A DNA stretch of 64,000 bases. It comes from Thermothelomyces thermophilus ATCC 42464 (Eukaryota; Ascomycota; Sordariomycetes; Sordariales; Chaetomiaceae). Both the position numbers and the translations under genes were made by a program. The first letter of the stretch is position 1, and each line of letters opens with the position of its first letter. Below the pieces are notes generated by a model that worked only from the letters and a program-made list of their open reading frames with translations, was not told where the DNA came from and did no database searches. The stretch lies in the NCBI RefSeq assembly GCF_000226095.1, contig NC_016475.1, positions 1,054,001-1,118,000 of the forward strand, given 5' to 3'. Positions 1 through 9,989 of this stretch are shown here, in pieces.

Positions 1-1
1 G

Positions 2-799
2 GGTCCGCAGCTGGTCGCCTGCACTGTCACGCCGCAAAACGGACAGGGCAAACCGTTCCAGGCCGTGGCCAAGATATTCGATCCACTCTACTACTCGTTC
101 GAAAACGAGAATGCTCCGCATCGGCCCGTCGCCACCACGCTCGCGGCCGATTCCGACTACAGCATCGAAGCTGCCGCCTATGCCCACCTCCAAAAGACGG
201 GCCACACGGGAGGATTCGCGCCCGAGTACTACGGTTCCTGGACCTTCACGCTACCTATCCGCCACCGTGGGATCCAACACGAGCGCCATGTCCGTCTGTT
301 GCTCATCGAGTATATCGACGGCGTTTGCATGCGCGACCTCTGCTACCGAGAGTCGGCGGCTCTGGGCTTCACCGAGGAACACCGTCTTGACGTCTTGGCG
401 CGCATTCTCGACGGTGATGCGAGACTGGAGCATTCCGGGATAAACCAGCGCGACTTGCTGCCCCGCAACATCATGCTGAAGCTCGAGCCAGAGGCGGAGG
501 ACCCGCTGGGGAAGGGCCGGCCACGGGTCGTCCAACGGGCCGTGCTCATTGACTACAACATTTCTGTGGTGTACCACCTGGCCCCGGAGGCGTGGAAATA
601 CCGCAAATCCACCGAGCTTCCGTTGAATCCGATCGATCTGTTTTGGAGCACGTCGCTCGACGATTTTGGCTACTGGGTCCCCCAAAGCTGGCAGGGCAAC
701 CGGAGGGCCCAGCAGGAATGGCTTATCGAGCGTTTCGGCGGGCAAAATGCGCTTGCGTACGCGCCGGTATCGAGGGAGTTAGAGCTCGATGATGCCTGA
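2..799 (+). CDS. Protein-kinase-like domain protein, 3' part (5' end outside window)
   Basis: The reading frame is open from base 2 to a TGA at 797-799, giving about 265 residues, so the true start lies upstream. The GTG at 65 is internal and not a start. The visible part begins in a kinase N-lobe: VAKIFDPLYY near residue 22 resembles the strand carrying the ATP-binding Lys. LLLIEYIDG near residue 100 looks like the hinge. The catalytic loop is degenerate but clear: QRDLLPRNIM keeps the Asp and the Asn, and VLIDYNIS takes the place of the DFG region. This is the pattern of the fungal kinase-like or phosphotransferase-like families rather than of a typical Ser/Thr kinase. The substrate cannot be told. 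The stop lies only 0.33 kb from the transposon nest, yet the frame is intact and GC-rich. Confidence 0.72.
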   Translation, partial: GPQLVACTVTPQNGQGKPFQAVAKIFDPLYYSFENENAPHRPVATTLAADSDYSIEAAAYAHLQKTGHTGGFAPEYYGSWTFTLPIRHRGIQHERHVRLLLIEYIDGVCMRDLCYRESAALGFTEEHRLDVLARILDGDARLEHSGINQRDLLPRNIMLKLEPEAEDPLGKGRPRVVQRAVLIDYNISVVYHLAPEAWKYRKSTELPLNPIDLFWSTSLDDFGYWVPQSWQGNRRAQQEWLIERFGGQNALAYAPVSRELELDDA

Positions 800-1129
800 A
801 AGTGCTTAGTGAACTGGGACCAGTAATTAAATTATAGTAACTGAGCATTAAGGCACTAAGGTAGTTAACCACTAGTCCCTTGAATGAATGCACGCCTCTC
901 TTCTCATTAGCACACGAGTTTCGCCAATTCCCACTACAAGTACCGACGAAAGTATAAGTCTCACGGTCCGTCGTGCTGCTGACTTGGCTGTTGAGTGGTA
1001 AGCACATACAGACAACAGAGACAGACCTACTTAGTTACTTCATCGACACGGCCAACTCATTGAGTCCATTTTGGGAAACTGGTCGGATTTTCACCAGCCT
1101 GTTCCCGGTTCCGTTGGGAATTCCAAGAT
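800..1129. other. Intergenic stretch between the kinase-like gene and the nest
   Basis: No gene or recognisable repeat was seen here. It presumably holds the 3' UTR of the kinase-like gene. Composition falls from GC-rich to mixed. Confidence 0.5.
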
Positions 1130-1305
1130 TGCCTGACAAGGAGGCTAGACCGGGAGGTAGGGCCTCTATAGGGCTATTCTAGCCACTTCTCCTTTTCTTT
1201 ATGGTATATTAGTATTCCAGATTAGGCGTTAAAGGCAAGATAGAGGTTTTTATCCGGCCTATTAGGTACGGTTTCCTTTGTATATAACTAGAGAGGCTCT
1301 AGTAT
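1130..1305 (+). mobile_element. LINE-2: 5'-truncated LINE 3' end, left part
   Basis: Bases from about 1130 to 1300 match, in opposite orientation, the 3' end of LINE-1 at about 9704-9893. Shared words include GGCTAGACCGGGA and TACGGTTTCCTTTGTATA. The copy resumes after the copia insertion at 47377 and ends in a (TAA)n tail at about 47400-47432. The split falls on AGTAT, duplicated at 1301-1305 and 47372-47376. It is a dead 5' truncation of the kind made by incomplete reverse transcription, and it is the outermost layer of the nest. The left edge is approximate. Confidence 0.78.
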
Positions 1306-1508
1306 TGCCAAACGCAGTGGGAGCTCCGGGAGCATTAAAAGCAGTCTACAGTAAGTAGCTATACAAAGGAGACAATGCCTTATTAAACTATCTACAAAGG
1401 AGACAAAACGACTAATATTTATAGACAAAGGGACTAGCCAAAGCGTTAGCAACAACACCTCATACGCTATAGCACGTATATAGCTAATACTCTTAGAAGC
1501 TCTATAGC
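1306..1508 (-). repeat. Copia 3' LTR, larger part (rest at 8759-8766)
   Basis: This matches 47161-47371 over its full length: 203 bp here plus 8 bp after element A give the same 211 bp. It starts TGCCAAACGC and is interrupted by element A at the duplicated ATAGC. Differences from the other LTR are almost all transitions. Confidence 0.88.
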
Positions 1509-1832
1509 TGTTATAGGCCCGGGCTGCACCCGGGCTGGATAATGCCCGGGCTTTACCCGGGCACGGAATGGACCCACCCTACCCCACTCACCCACGCCCC
1601 ACGGGTCCGCGGAGCGTTCGTTGCTCGTTCGTAACTCGTCCGGTAGACACGCGGCCAAGGCCCGGTTAGGGCCCGACCTAGAGCCTAACCAGGCCCTACC
1701 TAGGTCATAATGTACACACTTAAAAGGCGCCCCTCTATATAACTCTTGTATTCTTTCTCTTTTTCCTCCCTAAGGTAATTAAATAAAATATTATACACTT
1801 ATCTATAGTTACTATAAGGCTAGTATATTATA
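1509..1832 (+). repeat. Element A 5' LTR
   Basis: 324 bp, starting TGTTATAGGC and ending TATATTATA, where the terminal CA has become TA. The first 55 bp hold four CCCGGG-type motifs that form nested palindromes, and a second inverted repeat around GGCCCGGTTAGG follows. A TATA box (TATATAA at about 1735-1743) precedes a pyrimidine-rich stretch, which suggests the transcription start. Confidence 0.88.
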
Positions 1833-1999
1833 TTTTAACTACCTTCCTTATTAGTAGTAACTCCCTAAGGGAGTTATTAATAACGTAGTTATAACGGATC
1901 TGATGGTATATAGGCCCTTAGGCTTAGCGGAATTATAGGAGCTTATCTGCTCCCTTTAAGTAGTAGTAGAATAGTAGAACGTGACGATCGATACTCTCT

Positions 2000-3650
2000 A
2001 AGCATCCTAAACCTAACCTGTCCTAACCCCTAAGTCAGCTAGGGTGCCCCTTAAAGCTTAGCAGCCGTAGCGGAAGCGTCTCCTGACCGGATAACCTTTC
2101 GATAGTAAAAAGGAACTCTTTATAGTATAGAAGAGTACGATAGAATACGTCCTTATAGCTAATAGAGATTTTATCGGCTCTAATTACGACTAATAGGTCT
2201 TTATCTAGGGAAACCTTACATACTAGGTATAGACTTAGGTTATAGCCTACTATAAATCTATAGGCCTAAAAGTTAGGTATAACCTAACCGAGTTCTTTTA
2301 ATATTTTAAAAGCATCTTCTCCGATCTTTATAAGAAGATAGTAGCCTTATTAGAACTAGAATTCCTTTAATAGAGAGATGATAAACTATTTACTACCTTT
2401 ATTATTCGGTTTGAGGCTAAACTATCAAAGGTAGGCAGTCTCCTTTAGAGCGACAAGCTATACCTAATCAAATTATAATAATACCTCTCTTTAAAACTTA
2501 AATATATAGCGGTCGGACAAGGAATTCCCTAGGATAATTATATAATAGCGGTCGAGAAATACCGTAAGATTGCTATAGATCTTAAGGCTCTTCGGCTTAG
2601 TAACAAGTATTAGCAGACACAGGGGCGGCAGGTAGCACCCAAACTATAAAGAGAGAAGGACGCGGAAGGAGATATATTAATAACCGGAATCAACTTGTCA
2701 TATACTAACCTATAGAGGAAGGGACCTAATAAGGATAGGGTAAGAAAATATAGGGGTAACGCCCTATAGGCAAAATAGGTTAGTCTGGAAGTATATATAG
2801 CCTGATAAGTAGCCGGAACGTATATCCGGTATAGGTAGAAGGGTTACTTTATTACTAAGTGTCACTTCGCCCCTGCTTTAAAGCTAGTATAGTAAAACTA
2901 GCTAAGAACTAATATTAATGCCTTAGAGGCTAAGGATTAGAAGGAAGACAACGACCTATCTAATAAAGGAGATGACAAGTAGGGAAAAGAGTAGCCCCTA
3001 AGTAAAGTCTCGTAAGGGGGCTAGAAGACTATAACTACCTGGAAGACAAGTTTATAGAGATTTACAAAAGAATAGATAGACCTCCTTTTCTTATTCTAAT
3101 CTTCTTTAACTTTGCTAGCTTTATAAACGCTTAAGTAGATAGTAGATATTCTAGCTATAGCGTTATTAGCAAAAGAATATACTAGAAGCTTAGAATTAAG
3201 TAGATTAGTTTACCTACTATACGTACCTTTAGGACTATAACTAGGCTATAATAGGACTAGAAGATTACTTAAATAGCCTATATTATAATGGATATTAATA
3301 GCTAGGAAAGTTAGGCCACGTTTTATATAGTCCTAGGACTTATATATAATATTATACTAGGTCTCCTATAAATAGAATACTAGGAGGTTAAACTAGATAT
3401 ATATATAGGCGTTCTTAAAATTAAGATATAACTAGGATTACTTATCTATAAGATCTCTTTATAGTCAAGACAGATAGGAATCTCCTAAATTATAGGCATA
3501 ATCTTTATAGGTATAGTTTAGAAGGTATAAAAGAAGAAGACTTCTAATACCTTCCTAGTTACTAGTATCTAGGAAATGATAACTATCCTAGAATCAAGAC
3601 GCTAATTTGATAGAGAAAGTATAGGGAATAGGGGCACCCGATTAGGGCCT
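2000..3650 (+). pseudogene. Element A gag relic
   Basis: The plus-strand frame is open apart from TAG and TAA codons. A retroviral-type zinc knuckle at 2821-2862 reads YIRYRQKGYFITKC, so the first two Cys and the His have become Tyr (TGY to TAY, CAY to TAY) while the last Cys survives. The capsid part upstream is too eroded to delimit. Confidence 0.62.
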
Positions 3651-6600
3651 AGTACGGAGTCAGAGGTTACCTTACTAGACAAACTTTATAACTTTGCCAA
3701 CCTCTTTAATAAGGAGAAAGCTAGCAGACTTCCCCTATATCACGGTATAGCTAATCATTATATTAAATTAAAGGAAGGCCTAGATAGAAAGATCCCTAAA
3801 CTCCCTTAGGGGCCTCTCTATAATATGCTATAGGATCATTTATTAGAAGTCTAAAAGTAAGTCATTGACTTACTAGATAAAGGATAGATCCGAGCTAGCT
3901 CCTCTTTGGCCGCTACCCCTATCCTCTTGGTAAAGAAAGCAGATAGAGGTTAGAGGTTCTATATCGACTATCGAGCGTTAAACAAGATTACAAAGCAAGA
4001 TCGATACCCCCTCCTACTTATTAAGGAAATGCTTTACTCCCTAGCTAGAGCTAAGTAGTTTATAAAGTTAGATATCTAGGTAGCCTTCTACTATATCTAG
4101 ATCATAGAGGGCTATAAACATTTGATAGCATTCTAGACCTAGTTTAGTCTCTTCGAATAGCTTATCTATCCCTTTAGACTTATAGGTATACCTATAACCT
4201 TCTAATAATATATTAATAACGCTTTTGGCCTAATGCTTAGAGACTTTATAATAATATACCTTGATAATATCTTAATTTATACTTTAAGTAGTGGGAAAGA
4301 TTATATAAGGAGAGTAAGGGACGTGCTCTAAAGGTCATAGAAAGCAAGACTTATATTAGATCTTAAGAAGTACGCGTTTACTATAAAAGAAGTCAAGTAC
4401 CTTAGCTATATTATAGAGGTAGGGGCCTAGGTCTACCTAGACCCTAAAAAGCTAGCCGCTATCTATAAGTAGGAGGTACTATAGAAGGTTTAGGGAGTAC
4501 GAAGCTTCCTAAGGTTTGCTAATTTCTACTAAGACTTCATCCCTAACTTTTCTAGGCTAATAGAACCCTTAATACGGTTAACCTATAAGAATACCCTGTT
4601 CTGGTAGGGGACTAAGGAATAAAAGGCCTTTGACGCCCTTAAGATAGCCTTTATATTAAAACCTATCCTTACGTAATAGGACCCTAAATAGAAGACGGTA
4701 CTCGAGGCAGATTGCTCTAGGATAGCGCTAGGAGGGTACCTATCCTAGCAAGGAGAAGACGGGGTCCTATATCCTATAGCCTACTACTCTATGAAACTAA
4801 CCCTAGCTAAATAGAACTATACAATCTATAATAAGGAGTTACTTACGATTATCTCGTGCCTAAAGGCCTAGTCGGCCGAGCTTTATAGTGTCATAGCTCC
4901 CTTTTAGATCTTAACTAACTATAAAAACCTTAAATACTTTTCCTAGCCTCATTTAATTAATAAGCGGCAAGCTCGATAGGCTAAGATACTCTCCCTCTTT
5001 AACTTTGAACTCTGTTACCGACCTAGGTTATAAGCATCCCGCCCTAACGCCCTATCTCGTCGCGAACAAGACTTTCCCAAAGACGTATAGCGTATAGTAT
5101 AACTTCTCCCTACTATCCAGATAGATATAACAGATTCCTTAATATTATCTAAAGCATCCTACCTACCGAAGGGGAGTATTAATTTCATAGACGAATAGCT
5201 AGTAGCCTTATAAGATAAGGGAGTTGTCAAGGATAAACATTATATATACCGGCTCTAGGCTATCTAGGATAGGGCCCGAAAATTTCTAAAGGAAGTAAAT
5301 ATAGCGTAGACCTAGATTATAGACTACTCCTTTAACGCGTAAGGTACTCTCTAGTTCCAGGGTAGACTTTAGCTCCCTATATAGGAACTACTTACTACTG
5401 CTATCCTTTAATATATCTATAACTCCCCTATATTAGGTTACCTAGAGAGGAATGGGCTATTTAAAATGCTCTAACGGGACTACCATTAGGATTTTATATC
5501 CCCAGACGTAAAGAGGTTTACAAGGAACTATTATATATATTAAAAGGCTAAGGTTTTACATTAACTATAACAGAGACTCCTTTAGCCCCTACCTATTACC
5601 GACTACTTCTAGAAATAGATTTCTATCGATTTTATGGTTAATCTTCCCGCACGAGACAAGAATTTACCCTAGTACCTTATGGTAATCACCAACCGGCTAT
5701 CAAAGTACGTCTAGCTCGAAGCTATATCCTCGATAGGAGCCGAGGCGTACGTGCTCCGGTTCCAGGATATATAGTGGCAGTTTTACGGATTTCTGATACA
5801 AATTATTACTAATCGCGGTTTAGACTAGCTTAGCCAGTTTTAGACTACTTTCTATAAGACTATCGGGATCGAGTAGCTACTATTAATAGCCTATTATCTA
5901 TAGATAGATAGAGGTATAAAATGTATAAATTAGGAGGTATAGACTATCTTATAGACTATAGTTTCCTTTACTTAATACGACTAGCCCGAACATTTACCTA
6001 TATACTAACTCGTAATTAATAACCGTAACTCGATAGTAACTAGGACAAGCGTAAGCTACCTCCTCTACAGTTATAATATAAGCCTAATATAGTTCGCCGA
6101 CCTGCTAGACGCTCCTACCTCGACCCTACAAGGAAGAGCTACCAATTTCTTACGCTACCTAAGAGAAGGTATAGAATAGACCTAGGCCGCTATCGTATAT
6201 ATATAATAGCGCTAGCAAGAAAACGCTAATCATTCTTAACGCCTAGCTAAGAGATTCAAAGTAAGGGATAAAGTATAGCTATCCTTATATAATATTAAGA
6301 CTAACCGCCCTAACTATAAACTTAACTAGGTTAATGCTAAATATAAAGTGATTATAGTACCGATGCTACTAATAGTGACTCTAGATATTCCTTATAGCCT
6401 CTACCCTACCTTCTATATTAACCTTGTTAAGCGTGCTATATCCAACCTACTACCTTTATGATATATATTGGATTTCTAACTAGACCTAGTATTAGAACTC
6501 TCCTAGAAGGGACTACTATAGGAAGAATATAAAATAAAAGCGATCTTTATAGCTAGAAACATAAAGGGAAAAAGAAACTAATATAATATACTAGTAAAAT

Positions 6601-6660
6601 AGAAGGGATATAATATCTTAACTTAAGAACCATTAGAAAATGTAGAAAATACCAAGACAC
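3650..6660 (+). pseudogene. Element A pol relic (RT, RNase H, integrase, chromodomain-like)
   Basis: RT is clear: DYRALNKITKQDRYPL at about 3966, then IYLDNILIYT at 4254-4283, where the catalytic YLDD has become YLDN. RNase H follows with LEADCSRIALGGYL near 4700. After the integrase part, YNILVK.KGYNIL near 6596 followed by EPLENV resembles a chromodomain end, as in chromoviruses. Stops occur at former Trp, Gln and Arg codons, so no enzyme can be made. Confidence 0.8.
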
Positions 6661-6917
6661 TTAATATATTTAAATAGGAATAGAGAGATATATATTATAA
6701 TGATAGACCAGTTATAAATAGGAGGTAAGGAAAGGTATAAAAGTAAACAATTTAGAATTTACATATAGGCAGGCAAACCTAGGGCAAATAAGCGGCAAAC
6801 CTAGGGCAAACAAGCAGCAGATATATTATAGATACGTCACAAACGTGTTATAGACGCGTTACAAAGATAATCTAATTATAAAAACAAAACAAACACACTA
6901 ACTAGAGCGTAATACAC

Positions 6918-7690
6918 TTACTCCACAACCTTCTCCTCCTTATCCTCCTTCTCTAAAACGATAGTCGCGGCGTCGAAGGTAAGGTCTTTACGGTCGCAGA
7001 CTAGGCGTGCCGCGCGCTCGACGGGCAAGGAAGAGCGGCAGGTGCGGGAACGGCCGAAGTCGATTGGCACAGGTACGGGGCGCGTAGAGGCGCTCGAGCG
7101 GGCGCGGGAGGCAGGCAACAGGGTGCCTAGGATATAGGCAACGAGGGTAGCATTAGTGTCGACTAAAGTCGATATGTTCTTGTTTGTATACTATATCTGG
7201 CGTAGTATGCTATCGTTCTACGTTATAGCGCGGTATATAAGCTGCCTAGTAGCTTGTAGGGTGGGGATAGGGCCGGTAGCGGGCTAGACGATATTACTAC
7301 GATAGGTAGGGGTATTAGGGGCGGCGGTAGTAGTGACTAGGGCGAAGTTATTACTAGAACGATAAGAACTTACGGCTAGGGCGGGGGCAAAGGCGGCTTA
7401 TCTAGGTAAACGGTTAGACTAGGCGGCCTCGAAGAGCGTAGAGAACGAACGTACTAGCGCGGAGAACTTAGGCATTAGGACGGCGCGACGGGCGCCCTAG
7501 TTAGTAGTCTTATAGTAGGCAGGGGAGGTAAGGGTGGTACTAGCATTATAATAACCTATGATTTTCTTAATACCTATATATAGGTAGGGGTTGTTAGCCT
7601 AGAGCTATAGATCCTAAATATAGCTCCTATAGTTCTTATAGTATATTATATAGGAGGTGCCTTAACCCTAGATATACTTGACCTTATTGC
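6918..7690 (-). pseudogene. Antisense reading frame downstream of pol in element A
   Basis: On the strand opposite to gag-pol, between pol and the 3' LTR, a frame of about 255 codons runs from about 7690 to a stop at 6918. Few stops interrupt it, and all can be read as RIP changes of Trp, Gln or Arg codons. The last 66 codons are uninterrupted from ATG at 7118. The protein would be rich in Ala, Thr, Ser and Arg and would end in an acidic, Lys/Glu-rich tail (EKEDKEEKVVE). I do not recognise a family. It occupies the same position as the Zn2Cys6 frame of chromoviruses B, C and X but is not visibly related to it. Confidence 0.5.
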
Positions 7691-7699
7691 CTTTTAGAA

Positions 7700-8411
7700 G
7701 TTAGTTAATATATAATAGGTATTATTATTACTTCTTAGGCTATAGTTCTAACTCCTTATTAGAGGAGTTACCTTTAATAGTATACCTACTAAAGGAGAGG
7801 TTAATATTCTTATACTATAAAATAAAGAGTTAGTCTATACCTTATATATATATATAATGGCTAAAATTAATATAGGTAAGGGAAAAACTTATATAGTAAT
7901 CTTTATTTTTATTACTATTAAGGTAGTAATTACTACTATTATTACTAAGCAAACTAATAGCTATTAATATATTAAATAGATATTAATTAAAAAAAAAAAC
8001 TTAAGGGTATAATAGGGGTATAGGTAGCAAGTATAGTTATAAGAGGCAAGGGCAGTTAGAAAGTATAAAGGAGGAGAGTTAGTTATAGGTAAGAAAAAAT
8101 TAAGAGGAGGAAGGAAGAGGAAGGCATATTTATAGGTATAGAAGGAAGGCAATAAGGGAGTACGCTAGGCCTAGGCAGACTACTTATTACATACATAACT
8201 CACTACTACATACGTAGGTTACGTTATTCTAATAATAAAGGGAAGGAGGTATAGGTTTTATCTAAACTTAAATAGCTACCTGTTCGCGTATAACATGCCA
8301 TTATACGCGCGGGTTATATTGTCATGGCGACAAAGAAAGGAAGGCACGGAACCCGCTCATAGGACCGACATGTAGGGCGCGACGCGGGGCAGGTCGGCCC
8401 GATAACTACGA
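7700..8411. other. AT-rich 3' region of element A
   Basis: A low-complexity A/T-rich stretch between the antisense frame and the polypurine tract. A purine-rich run at about 8050-8155 makes a spurious minus-strand frame. No gene is supported. Confidence 0.5.
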
Positions 8412-8427
8412 AAAAAAAGAGGGGGGG
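8412..8427 (+). promoter_or_regulatory. Polypurine tract of element A
   Basis: AAAAAAAAGAGGGGGG lies two or three bases before the 3' LTR. This is the position and composition of the plus-strand primer of LTR retrotransposons. Confidence 0.85.
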
Positions 8428-8429
8428 TA

Positions 8430-8753
8430 TGTTATAGGCCTAGGCTACACCCGGGCTAGACAATGCCCGGGCTTTACCCGGGTACGGAATAGACCTACCC
8501 TGCCCTACTTACCTACGCCCTACGGGTCTGCGGAGCGTTCGTTACTCGTTTGTAACTTGTCTGGTGGATACGCGGCTAAGGCCCGGTTAGGGCCTGACCT
8601 AGAGCCTAACCGGGCCCTACCTAGGTTATAACGTATATACTTAAAAGGCGCCCCTTTGTATAACTCTTGTATTCTTTCTCTTTTTCCTCCCTAAGGTAGT
8701 TAAATAGAATATTATACGCTTATCTGTAGTTGCTATAAGGCTAGTATATTATA
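8430..8753 (+). repeat. Element A 3' LTR
   Basis: 324 bp, identical in length to 1509-1832 and differing almost only by transitions. It is followed directly by the duplicated ATAGC and then by the last bases of the copia LTR. Confidence 0.88.
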
Positions 8754-8758
8754 ATAGC

Positions 8759-8766
8759 TTCTAATA
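8759..8766 (-). repeat. Copia 3' LTR, terminal 8 bp
   Basis: TTCTAATA is the RIP-changed form of TTCTGACA that ends 47161-47371. Next to it, CCCCCTAG read on the minus strand gives the purine-rich CTAGGGGG, the probable copia polypurine tract. Confidence 0.75.
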
Positions 8767-9680
8767 TACCCCCTAGTTAAAGGTAATAGTCGTTTAACTA
8801 CGCTTTATAGTAATACTGTTCTTAGTATTATATCCTTTGTCGCTCTTACCTCGATAGCTCCTTTAGGGGCCTGCCTTTTGTATTTGGAAGTCTGAAAGAG
8901 TCGAGTATAGTAGAGCGATTCCTTTAAAGCTGTAAATCAAATATAGCTATTATAACTATAGTAGTGATAGTATTACTAGTTTTAATTATAGTAATAATAG
9001 GATAATGCCTTCTACGCTTAAATCAACGGATGACTTGTTAGGTACGCCTGTTATAACTAAGACCACTGCTAGTAGGTCGACTCTTATTCCTATAATGCCT
9101 CGAAAGCGTATACGTACTAAAGCTTCTATATTGTAAGTGTTCCTTCTAGTGCCTTGCCTATCGTGTTAGGATCGTCCGAGCTAACTAAGTATAGTAATAT
9201 CGAAGCTAGTAAGCTTTATAAGGTGCCCTATAGAATATATATATAGTCGGCTCTAGTAGGACGTTCTTTTAGCAAATATTACGATTATTCTAGCGCTAGC
9301 TCCTGCTACTACCATTGTACCTATAGTTCCTATAAGTGTAAGGAAATGTATACTGATTACCTATACGTCTGACAGGTCTCGCGATACTTATACTAACTAT
9401 AATAGTAGTCCTACTTCTTACATTAGGTTGGCAAAGGATTTGACAAAGGCTTTACTAGATAAAGCTAAGGCTTCTATAAGTCCCTAGATCTTAAACCTCT
9501 ACCCCTAATATATGGGTAAATCGTTAATAGTTATACGTAGGATCTTAAGAAGTTATATATAGTTCTTCGAAGTAACCTAAAACGCGCTAACATAGACAAT
9601 ATAGAGGAGTACAAGCTTAATAAGGCTAAACTTACGTGTTTTACAAAGATCGCCTGCTCTATATATAATATATTCTACTA

Positions 9681-9700
9681 TTATTATTATTATTATTATT
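9681..9700 (-). repeat. (TAA)n tail of LINE-1
   Basis: A short ATT run on the plus strand at the junction with the target-site copy. LINE-2 carries the same tail at 47400-47432. Confidence 0.75.
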
Positions 9701-9989
9701 AGTCCTACGCCGTTATGCTAGCAAGCATGCCAGAGCCTCTCTAGTTATATACAAAGGAAACCGTACCTAATAGGCTAGATAAAAACCTCTGTCCCTCCTC
9801 TAACGCCTAATCTAGAATACTAATACACTACAAAGGAAAGGAGAACTGGCTAGAGTGGCCCTAGAGAGGCCTTCCTTCCCGGTCTAGCCTTCTTACAAGG
9901 CGGTATTCCGGGAGCCTCCTTAGGTCTATTAGCCACTGTAGAACCCTCCTTGCCAAACGATGGTTACGGGCCCCTATACCCCGCAAAAC

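Larger units (their letters stand above)
1509..8753 (+). mobile_element. Ty3/gypsy retrotransposon A, complete but RIP-inactivated
   Basis: The element is 7245 bp, with 324-bp LTRs at 1509-1832 and 8430-8753 and the 5-bp duplication ATAGC at 1504-1508 and 8754-8758. It sits inside the copia 3' LTR. Inside are gag with a CCHC knuckle (2821-2862), pol with RT (about 3950-4290), RNase H, integrase and a C-terminal chromodomain-like segment near 6596-6655, then an antisense reading frame (7690-6918) and a polypurine tract (8412-8427). Many TAG and TAA codons interrupt pol. Confidence 0.88.

Noticed and set aside
65-67. GTG as start of the kinase-like gene
   Set aside because: The frame is open upstream to the window edge and the motif around it is the middle of the kinase N-lobe.
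7964-8152. 62-codon Tyr/Leu-rich minus-strand frame
   Set aside because: Low-complexity A/G-rich DNA in the 3' region of element A; no support for a gene.
9005-9125. Zn2Cys6-like gene in insert G
   Set aside because: Cys residues occur in more than one frame but no spacing fits; the likeness to the chromovirus antisense protein is too weak to claim.
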